Assembly: GCA_043731355.1 (NCBI GenBank)
Contig: JAYTJE010000176.1
Coordinates: 1-11,625, forward strand
Direction of reading: 5' to 3'
Source: GWC2-56-14 sp043731355
Lineage (GTDB): Bacteria; Nitrospirota; UBA9217
DNA: 11,625 bases
The number at the start of each line of letters is the position of its first letter. Positions within the stretch are counted from its first letter, which is position 1. A program made the position numbers and the translations under genes. The notes beneath the pieces are model-generated. The model saw only the letters and a list, made by a program, of their open reading frames with translations, did no database searches and had not been told where the DNA came from. Of the stretch, positions 6,110 to 11,625 are shown piece by piece.

Positions 6110-7102
6110 TTAAATAAGTTCTTTCTCGATAAATGCGCTTGCATCATTATTTTCGACAATATCAGCGCCGAAAATGCCTTCCAGTCTTTTCAAATCTTCC
6201 TGATCATCACTTTCATCAAGGACAACAATTTTACGCAATTTTTCTTTGAATTTATTTAATTTGAGAAAGAGAAAAAGGTTGTTCACGTCAGATTGCGGAA
6301 AGCCGTAACCGATAAAATATATATCTTCGGCTTCCTCCAATTTACTTATTGCATCTGCCCAAAGGGTGCTAAATAGGGAGCCCCTTAAAAAAGCATCTTT
6401 TGCATGAGCCATGGGAATAAAGACAGGGATGTCTCTACTATGGATATTATAATGCACGTCGTTTTCATTAACGACATAGACCTTATTTATATCGAAGTCA
6501 TCAGTACCTTTTGCCTTAAACCAGTTAAACGATCCGTGGAGTTTTATGTATTCAATAGATTTAGAACCGTGCAAATAGTTTCTTATTGGTTTAAATTTTG
6601 CGTAGCTATCAAGAAAACCGTAGTCGACTTGTACGCCAAGTCTTTCAATAAGTAGGTCATAATTAAAACTGATAAAAATACGCCTCGCTTTTCTACTCAT
6701 ACTGCCCTGCGAAATCTTTACTGAACGGACACTGGTGATAAATTCCCTTAGAATGTTTTCCTTGTCACGGTCTGCTGCAAAACTGTAATATTTATCGCGA
6801 ATAAATTTAAGGAGCTGATATCTCAGTTTTTCAAAATTGTATTTCTCCATGTCATCGCAAAATATTTTTTTTGAAAGAATAACCGTTGCTATTGTTTCGA
6901 TGTCTTTTATGCCATCATAATTATTACCATTACGATATGTCTCGCGAATGTAGTCATACAGCTCAGGATAAGCCTCGCGTGACTTATCCTCAAAAAAGGA
7001 GTCGGCGAGATCTCTCATTAGCGGCATTGATCTACAAAAAGACCGAGAAAACCCAGCCCCAAGGATAAAAACCTGCAATTTATCTGGCTTGAACATATTC
7101 AT
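6110..7102 (-). CDS. SIR2-like domain protein, putative NAD+-hydrolysing defence effector
   Basis: A 330-residue protein with a SIR2-like fold of the kind used as an NAD+-cleaving effector in several bacterial anti-phage systems (for example ThsA of Thoeris). The motifs appear in order: VFILGAGFSRSF (11-22, glycine-rich nucleotide loop); FISFNYDLLIE (143-153, Asn147 and Asp149 of the NAD site); IKLHGSFNW (186-194, His189 as the catalytic-type base); and IYFIGYGFPQSDVNNLF (261-277, second half of the Rossmann fold). No TIR, STALD or membrane domain is fused and there is little room for a sensor, so sensing may lie with the downstream 196-residue protein. No clear Shine-Dalgarno site is seen; ATG at 7102 or the third codon could be used. 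The gene is markedly AT-rich compared with cysS or clpS. Confidence 0.85.
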   Translation of the reverse strand: MNMFKPDKLQVFILGAGFSRSFCRSMPLMRDLADSFFEDKSREAYPELYDYIRETYRNGNNYDGIKDIETIATVILSKKIFCDDMEKYNFEKLRYQLLKFIRDKYYSFAADRDKENILREFITSVRSVKISQGSMSRKARRIFISFNYDLLIERLGVQVDYGFLDSYAKFKPIRNYLHGSKSIEYIKLHGSFNWFKAKGTDDFDINKVYVVNENDVHYNIHSRDIPVFIPMAHAKDAFLRGSLFSTLWADAISKLEEAEDIYFIGYGFPQSDVNNLFLFLKLNKFKEKLRKIVVLDESDDQEDLKRLEGIFGADIVENNDASAFIEKELI

Positions 7103-7106
7103 GTTT

Positions 7107-7121
7107 AAGATGGATCATCTT
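7107..7121. repeat. Inverted repeat just upstream of the SIR2-like start codon
   Basis: AAGATG-GAT-CATCTT has perfect 6-bp arms (7107-7112 and 7116-7121). It sits 4 bases before the start codon, where a hairpin could hide the translation start or a dimeric repressor could bind. Confidence 0.4.
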
Positions 7122-7171
7122 TCTTTTTAGCAAGAAATAAAATCAAACTGTCCCGAGTTTTCGCGCTGTCC

Positions 7172-7219
7172 TGTCCAATGGACATTCATTCCGGAAGTCC
7201 ATATTTCGCACCGACTTCC
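7172..7219. repeat. Cluster of inverted repeats upstream of the SIR2-like gene
   Basis: TGTCC-AAT-GGACA (7172-7184) and GGAAGTC-13 bases-GACTTCC (arms 7193-7199 and 7213-7219) are perfect stems within the 239-bp gap between the TPR gene and the SIR2-like gene. Nothing else is recognised in that gap. Confidence 0.4.
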
Positions 7220-7341
7220 CGCACATCAGTTATACGTACGGCACTACATGAAATATCCCAAGAAACCAGCCCATGTTTTCCTCAATGCTAATTTTTCGAT
7301 CACATTCCGCTCAAATATTTTTTCACCCTTGGCTATATTGG

Positions 7342-8643
7342 CTACCAATCAAACCCATTTGAACTTAAATATTTTTGGGCATCTGCGTCTCCTAACTTCG
7401 CAGCCATTTTTAGGTCCTGTATGCCCATCTTGTCATTTCCTAACTTGTGATAAATAGACGCTCGATTGCTATATGCTCGTGCATCTTTCGAGTTCAGCTC
7501 TATTCCATTACTGTAATCATTAAGGGCCTGCTGATAGTTTTCTAATGTCCAATAAACGAGCCCTCGATTAAAGAAAGGCCTTTCATCTTTCGGGTTCAGC
7601 TCTATCGCTTGGCCGTAATTATCAAGAGCCTGCCGATAGTTGCCCAATTGGTGATAAACAAACCCTCGATTATAATAATGCAATGCTTCTTTCGGATTCA
7701 GCTCAATCGCCTTGTTGAAATTGTCGAGAGCTTGCTGATAGTTGCCTAACTCATAATAGTTACCTCCTCGATTATTATATGCCCATGCATCTTTCGGATC
7801 CAACTCTATGGCTTTGTTGTTATTATCGAGAGCCTTTTGATGTTTTCCTAATTCGACATAGGCCCTCCCTCGATATAAATAGGCCTTCGCATTTTTGGGG
7901 TTCAATCCAATTGCGTTGCTATATGCCTCTAAAGCTTTTTCGTATTTGTTGGAATTAACGAAAGCGTTTCCTTTTTCGACCAGATCGTTTGCGGTTAATC
8001 TGACGACTGCTTCACTGTACTGCTTTGTTCGTGTCTCGTGTAATGTTTGAGAGGCCTCTCTATCTGCCTTAACACCTGCCAACTCCTTCTTTAATTCTTG
8101 TGTCTCGCGTACTGCTTGCGCCGCTAATTCAGAAGAAGCATTAACGCTCGCCAACTCTCTTCTTAGCCGTTCAAGTTCTTGCGTCAATTCGAGCGACTTT
8201 TTTCTCGTCTGTTCTAATTCGATTGTTTTCTGACGATCATTTCGCATTGCTGCAATGGATTTTACAATATCATCCGGCTCGGCAATTATTCTCGCTTGCA
8301 GAGAGTAAGTTTTGCCATCCCATTTTTCATCAGTTATTTCCGCACTAACGATCCCCGCAGTCAGCGTTATAATCTGATCTTTCGTCAACTGAAAGTTTTT
8401 GACCTCAGTAATGCTCTCGAGATAAGTCCCGAGTTCCTCTAAGACACGTCTTTTGACCTGTTCAAGGGCAATTGCCCGACATGTTACCTTGCTGTCGACT
8501 TCGCTCGCCTGATATGCATAGCTTTTCTGAAAGGTGACTTTGGAAGCAAAGGCTACGTTGACTGACACGACGAGTAATAGAATAAAGACTGAGACAGTAC
8601 ATTTACAGCAACCTGTTCTATTGCTCACATTATCTCCAAGCAT
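7342..8643 (-). CDS. Exported coiled-coil/TPR repeat protein
   Basis: A 433-residue protein from the preferred ATG at 8641-8643, which has AGGAG 5 bases upstream; the frame is open to 8868 but the extra part is not signal-peptide-like. Residues 1-33 form a Sec signal peptide (basic Arg/Lys, then VSVFILLLVVSVNVAFA, cleavage after AFA). Residues 34-125 form a mixed domain with TCRAIALEQVKRRVLEELGT; 138-215 is a charged coiled coil; 218-421 holds six tandem 34-residue TPRs ending in the pattern IELNPKD. It is probably periplasmic and serves as a protein-interaction scaffold; no enzymatic domain is seen. The tandem TPRs give a visible ~102-bp DNA periodicity. Its relation to the neighbouring SIR2-like module is unknown. 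Confidence 0.85.
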   Translation of the reverse strand: MLGDNVSNRTGCCKCTVSVFILLLVVSVNVAFASKVTFQKSYAYQASEVDSKVTCRAIALEQVKRRVLEELGTYLESITEVKNFQLTKDQIITLTAGIVSAEITDEKWDGKTYSLQARIIAEPDDIVKSIAAMRNDRQKTIELEQTRKKSLELTQELERLRRELASVNASSELAAQAVRETQELKKELAGVKADREASQTLHETRTKQYSEAVVRLTANDLVEKGNAFVNSNKYEKALEAYSNAIGLNPKNAKAYLYRGRAYVELGKHQKALDNNNKAIELDPKDAWAYNNRGGNYYELGNYQQALDNFNKAIELNPKEALHYYNRGFVYHQLGNYRQALDNYGQAIELNPKDERPFFNRGLVYWTLENYQQALNDYSNGIELNSKDARAYSNRASIYHKLGNDKMGIQDLKMAAKLGDADAQKYLSSNGFDW

Positions 8644-8675
8644 GGGGGCTCCTATCCTACGGATATCGTTCTTGC

Positions 8676-8690
8676 TCAATCTTGCAGATT
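8676..8690. repeat. Second copy of the 15-bp palindromic repeat
   Basis: TCAATCTTGCAGATT is identical to 5215-5229 and in the same orientation. With CTTGCT upstream and AAA downstream also shared, the similarity spans about 28 bp with one 4-base gap. Here it lies 32 bp upstream of the TPR start codon. The surrounding 200-bp stretch (8644-8843) has no other recognised feature. Confidence 0.6.
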
Positions 8691-8843
8691 TAAACCACTC
8701 ATTACGGTATGGTTCTGGCTGCAAACCTGAACCAGCGGTAGCGAAGAGCGACACCCGACAACACTTACCCAGATAACAAATTTTCGAGAAAGAACCCCAT
8801 GGGACGTTGGTTCTCAGGATGCTTTCAGCTTCTACCAGCAACC

Positions 8844-9146
8844 TCAGCCTTTCCTTGCCAGCGCCCAATTAATGCTTGATGTGTTCCCCTTATACGGCCA
8901 TGCCAGCACCACTTCCTTGTTCTCGGTCAAGTATTCGCCGTCAACGGTCAGGCCGATTTTATTTTTGAAGGCAGTGTAACTGTCAGGTAAAAATTGCTTG
9001 TTGCTGACGAATTGCTGAAACTTTATTTTGTCGAACACCAGCACCCCCGCCAACTCGACGATCTTGTTTTTAAGCAGCTTCCCTTCGGAAACCAGGCGGT
9101 CGTCCTGTTCCAGAAGTCTCGTGAGTTCGATTAACAAATTCTGCAT
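8844..9146 (-). pseudogene. Degraded N-terminus of a type III restriction-modification Mod methyltransferase
   Basis: The 100-residue frame reads like the conserved N-terminal region of type III Mod adenine methyltransferases: a helix with LLEQDDRLVSEGKLLKNKI, then GVLVFDKIKFQQFVSNKQFL, then LPDSYTAFKNKIGL and VVLAWPYK. Two lesions are apparent. The stretch normally found between KIVELA and GVLVFDK is absent, suggesting an in-frame internal deletion, and after WPYK the sequence diverges (GNTSSINW) and stops, so the whole catalytic domain (DPPY and FxGxG motifs) is missing. AAAGGGA lies upstream of the ATG with long spacing. No res gene is present. It cannot methylate DNA. Confidence 0.75.
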
Positions 9147-9276
9147 AGTGATCAGTTTCCCTTTTAAGATTTGCTAATATACTGCTAATACCGCGCGGAC
9201 CGTAACTGCCTATATTATTGACGCTTTTCTTGTCATCCAGGCACGGAATCGATAATCCCTTGGTTGTTAATAGCCG

Positions 9277-10140
9277 TTATTGCTCATCGACGACGTCAGT
9301 ACTTTTAAGCTTTTGGACGCCGTTTACAAGCTTTTTATCATGCGCTTTTACACGACGCTCAAGTTTTTTAATGTCTTCTTCCGGCGATAAACTTTCTGGC
9401 TCGATACCGCTTTTGGCCAATAGGTCTCTCACATCCGTGTTATTTTTAACATGCTCCGCAGCAATGCCGCTTTCGCCGTGGAGGTCTTTTTTGTTCACAT
9501 TGAAATTAGTAATTTCCGTGGCCAGGTCCTTTGCCTTGATAGTGATGGTCGGCAGGAAATCGGCAAGCGGTCTGTTATCCGGAATGCCCATCTTCTTTTT
9601 CATCTGCATCGTCGTATGGCCGCCGAATAGCGCCTGATCGCCCTTGCTCCGTATGCGTCCGAATCCTTGACCGTCGACGCCGCGATCATAAATGATTTTG
9701 GACAGCTCGGTCTCGGTCGCAACCAGCTTTTCCCGCGCCTGCAGGCGTTCGGTAAGCGAAATTCGCGCTTCCAGAAGTTCCTGTTTGCGCGTCTGGAGCG
9801 CGAAATAGCTCTGAGCAAAAGCAATGCGTTCTTTTCTCGGATCGCCATTCTGCGCTATCAGATATGAGGCATAGCGAGTCAGCATGATATCATCGATTTC
9901 TCTTTGAGCCCCGGACCCAAGCCCGACCATTTTGTTGATGTCAACAAAATGCTCGACTATGTTTTGGCCCGCATTTTTACAGGAGATTTTTGCCTTGTCA
10001 ATAACCTGTGCGAAGTTGCGCCATTCGCTGTACTCCAACAAAACCTGAAGCTCCCTTGCAAGCCAATATTCGACACCGTCCTGCTCATAGGCCGATTCTT
10101 CGAATGTTTTACTCAACGATATAATAATCTCTTTTTTCAT
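9277..10140 (-). CDS. dinD: DNA damage-inducible protein D (DinD)
   Basis: A 287-residue DinD-family protein, slightly longer than the ~274 residues of E. coli DinD, which is SOS-induced and has been reported to inhibit RecA filaments. Recognisable blocks are the BRO-N-like start EYWLARELQVLLEYSEWRNF (24-43), FVDINKMVGLGSGAQREIDD (65-84), MLTRYASYLIAQNGDPRKE (86-104), IAFAQSYFALQTRKQE (106-121) and the C-terminal ITIKAKDLATEITNFNV (198-214). The start has AAAGGAGG (complement of 10147-10154) 6 bp upstream. No E. coli-type LexA box (CTGT-N8-ACAG) is seen in the 64 bp upstream. It follows the MazG-like gene in the same direction and may share its transcript. Confidence 0.9.
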   Translation of the reverse strand: MKKEIIISLSKTFEESAYEQDGVEYWLARELQVLLEYSEWRNFAQVIDKAKISCKNAGQNIVEHFVDINKMVGLGSGAQREIDDIMLTRYASYLIAQNGDPRKERIAFAQSYFALQTRKQELLEARISLTERLQAREKLVATETELSKIIYDRGVDGQGFGRIRSKGDQALFGGHTTMQMKKKMGIPDNRPLADFLPTITIKAKDLATEITNFNVNKKDLHGESGIAAEHVKNNTDVRDLLAKSGIEPESLSPEEDIKKLERRVKAHDKKLVNGVQKLKSTDVVDEQ

Positions 10141-10204
10141 ACAAGCCCTCCTTTATACGACCAAACAATAGGAAGTTATAATCCGGGTCTCGAAATTGCC
10201 GCTC

Positions 10205-10555
10205 TCAACCCAAGTCAGTATGCTTCTTTGCCGACCCCTTTGCCTTCTCCACCGGATACTTCGCCGCGTTGTGAGCGATTTTGTTTTCAACTTCCATCAG
10301 TAAATCAATCTTGTATTCCTCACTGAGATAGGTGAGGAAGATGAAAATATCTGCCAGTTCTTCTTTTACGTTCATAAGTTCTTCAGGCGAGAGGTTGCGG
10401 GACTGCTCGGTGGTCTTCCAGAGGAAGTTTTCCAGCAGCTCTCCCGCTTCAATGGAGAGGGCTTCGGCGAGGTTTTTGGGATCGTGGAATTGCGCCCAGT
10501 CGCGCTCGTTCCGAAATGCGATGATCTTTTTCTGGATTGCAGCTAAATCGGCCAT
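10205..10555 (-). CDS. MazG-like nucleotide pyrophosphohydrolase (RS21-C6/dCTPase type)
   Basis: A 116-residue all-alpha NTP pyrophosphohydrolase. The family hydrolyses (d)NTPs to monophosphate plus pyrophosphate using Mg2+ held by an ExxE...ExxD set. Seen here: FHDPKNLAEALSIEAGELLE (23-42, Glu36 and Glu39) and KEELADIFIFLTYLSEEY (64-81, Glu66 and Asp69), then KIAHNAAKYPVEKAKGSAKK (92-111). Length and motifs match the short stand-alone RS21-C6-like group rather than two-domain MazG. GGGAG lies 5 bases before the ATG. The likely role is nucleotide-pool cleaning, perhaps of modified cytosine nucleotides; the substrate is inferred from the family. It is followed by dinD at 64 bp. Confidence 0.9.
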   Translation of the reverse strand: MADLAAIQKKIIAFRNERDWAQFHDPKNLAEALSIEAGELLENFLWKTTEQSRNLSPEELMNVKEELADIFIFLTYLSEEYKIDLLMEVENKIAHNAAKYPVEKAKGSAKKHTDLG

Positions 10556-10691
10556 ACATCTCCCTTGCTGCGGCTATACTCATATTAATTCTGGACTTTA
10601 CTACAGGCAGTCGAAAATGTCCAGAGGAGAGAGTCTTGGTGACGTTCTGTCCAGGATGCCTGCTGCGGAAACTCAACAACATGCACATCCA

Positions 10692-10961
10692 CTATGACCT
10701 CGTCAGCATCTCCAGCTCACGCAGGTTTTCCATTGCATCGTGTTGACTGAAGCCGCAGAACTCTTCAGTCGGAGAATAAGCGCTGCAGACCGCCGGACGC
10801 CCTGGCCTGTCAAACAGCATACAGTGATTGTCGGGCGTAAGCTGGATACAACGAATGCCCGCGGGCTTTCCTTCAGGCATTCCGGGAATAACCGAAGAGA
10901 TCGAGGGCGCAATGCAGCAGGCGCCGCATCCTATACGGCAGGATAGTGTGTTTTGGTTCAT
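10692..10961 (-). CDS. YkgJ-type cysteine-cluster (metal-binding) protein
   Basis: An 89-residue protein with eight cysteines, Cys8, 12, 15, 16, 38, 47, 59 and 69, in the YkgJ pattern CxxxCxxCC...C...C...RPxVC...C. Conserved blocks are CRIGCGACC (8-16), PGMPEGKPAGIRC (26-38) and FDRPGRPAVCSAY (50-62). The family is thought to bind zinc or an iron-sulfur cluster; its function is unknown. Its ATG overlaps the clpS stop (ATGA, 10958-10961), so translation of the two is probably coupled. Confidence 0.88.
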   Translation of the reverse strand: MNQNTLSCRIGCGACCIAPSISSVIPGMPEGKPAGIRCIQLTPDNHCMLFDRPGRPAVCSAYSPTEEFCGFSQHDAMENLRELEMLTRS

Positions 10962-11281
10962 TCCGGCTCGATGGTCGAGAGCAGGGAAAAGGACTGCAAC
11001 TGGTCCCGATGATGTTCAGCCTGCTCCATCGGCTCGACCGTACACAGCGCCACGCCGTTGGTGTGGGTCTCCAGCATGATCTGCTCGCAGCGTTCTTTCT
11101 GGAACTTGAACACGCGCAAAAGCACCCGTACCACGTGCTCCATGGTGTTATGATCGTCATTATGCAGCAGGACCTTGTAAAGCGGGACATGCATCGTCTG
11201 CCGATCAGCGACCGGGGCCGTCCGGGGCCGGGTCAAGGGAGGCGCGGCTTTGACTATGAGCTGGTGTTTTTTTATATGCAT
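10958..11281 (-). CDS. clpS: ATP-dependent Clp protease adaptor ClpS
   Basis: A 107-residue ClpS, the adaptor that delivers N-degron substrates to ClpAP. The folded core starts at VPLYKVLLHNDDHNTMEHVV (32-51) and continues with VFKFQKERCEQIMLETHTNG (57-76) and VEPMEQAEHHRDQLQSFSLL (82-101). The residues lining the N-degron pocket, the Asn41-Asp42-Asp43 stretch and His73, are present. The ~30-residue N-terminal part is basic and Pro-rich, as expected for the flexible tail. The ATG at 11279-11281 lacks a Shine-Dalgarno sequence; a second ATG at residue 30 would remove the tail, so the start is uncertain. No clpA is in the window. Confidence 0.93.
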   Translation of the reverse strand: MHIKKHQLIVKAAPPLTRPRTAPVADRQTMHVPLYKVLLHNDDHNTMEHVVRVLLRVFKFQKERCEQIMLETHTNGVALCTVEPMEQAEHHRDQLQSFSLLSTIEPE

Positions 11282-11346
11282 AGTGGGAGGTAGACAGATT
11301 CAAGATTCAAAGTGCTGAGTGTTCCTTATTGAATTTTGTGTTGCTT

Positions 11347-11553
11347 TTACCCGACAACCGCTTTGACTTCCTCGATGAGGCGCTTGGGCGAGGTGGTCAG
11401 TTTGCTCAGCAGCTTGGCCCTGCCCTGCATGACGAGCTTTTCCCTGAACAGTTTGTCCTGGGTGTTCGTTAATATGAGCACGGGCAGGTTTTTGTATTGC
11501 TCCAGCGTCAACAGGTAATAGTAAATATACTTGAGAGTGCGGTCTTCTCCATC
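11347..11553 (-). pseudogene. Receiver-like C-terminal reading frame, probably frameshifted at its 5' end
   Basis: Ending at the TAA of 11347-11349, the minus strand encodes ~68 residues ending LPVLILTNTQDKLFREKLVM, GRAKLLSKLTTSPKRLI and EEVKAVVG. This looks like strands 4 and 5 and helix 5 of a receiver-type domain: hydrophobic LPVLILTNT, a Lys in LLSKL, then EEVKAVV. The frame has no start codon before a stop at 11554-11556. An ATG frame just upstream (MEKTAL, from about 11552) would join if one CT of the CTCT near 11533-11537 were removed, suggesting a 2-base insertion or a sequencing error. The assignment is tentative. Confidence 0.35.
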
Positions 11554-11625
11554 TTATCCAGTCACGCAGCTTTGCCCAATGCATTGTTTATCTTAAAATC
11601 TAATCTTTCAATCACGAATTTCGTG

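Noticed and set aside
7141..7235. Possible integron attC site before the SIR2-like gene
   Set aside because: There are paired CAAACTG/CAGTTATAC ends and internal palindromes, but the core boxes do not fit RYYYAAC/GTTRRRY and no convincing L boxes or integrase gene are present.
7342..7990. CRISPR-like regular repeats
   Set aside because: The ~102-bp periodicity comes from tandem TPR codons within an open reading frame, not from short repeats separated by unique spacers.
11300..11584. 94-codon minus-strand open frame at the right edge
   Set aside because: Its composition is low-complexity (Gln, His and Arg rich) and its tail (SIRNTQHFES) comes from repeat-like non-coding sequence; the receiver-like frame over the same bases looks more like protein.

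Overview
This window comes from a Gram-negative-type bacterial chromosome. The core genes are GC-rich. Their type and order (cysS, rlmB, a Thr-Tyr-Gly-Thr tRNA cluster and tuf, with clpS at the far end) suggest a deltaproteobacterium in the broad sense or a Nitrospirota member. That placement is inference from gene content only. Almost everything is on the minus strand; the only clear plus-strand gene is a LigD-type 3'-phosphoesterase.

Layout: Bases 1-3099 are core translation genes. In transcription order they are cysS and rlmB, then a consensus sigma70 promoter driving tRNA-Thr(TGT), tRNA-Tyr(GTA), tRNA-Gly(TCC), tRNA-Thr(GGT) and the start of tuf, which runs off the left edge. This matches the thrU-tyrU-glyT-thrT-tufB arrangement of Escherichia coli. 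A stand-alone DNA-end-repair phosphoesterase gene lies divergent to cysS.

Bases ~3765-9150 form an accessory region of small modules and fossils. They are a DUF433/DUF5615 toxin-antitoxin-type pair with a truncated toxin; a DUF5678/retropepsin-like protease pair joined by a TAATG overlap; the remains of a two-component operon (sensor kinase tail plus the first 38 codons of a response regulator); an AT-rich pair encoding a SIR2-like NADase-type protein and an uncharacterised 196-residue protein with a DUF2971-like motif pattern; an exported coiled-coil/TPR protein; and a degraded N-terminus of a type III restriction Mod methyltransferase. A palindromic 15-bp sequence sits exactly where the response regulator is cut and again just upstream of the TPR gene.

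Bases 9277-11281 hold dinD, a MazG-like/RS21-C6-type pyrophosphohydrolase gene, and a clpS/YkgJ-type cysteine-cluster pair with overlapping ends. The right edge carries a receiver-like C-terminal reading frame that seems to be frameshifted.

The SIR2-like/DUF2971-like pair (5447-7102) is the best candidate for an undescribed system. It has the expected Asn and His of SIR2-type NAD+ hydrolases, it is much more AT-rich than the flanking genes, and it sits among restriction and toxin-antitoxin remnants. This fits a phage-defence module, but no such function can be shown from sequence alone.
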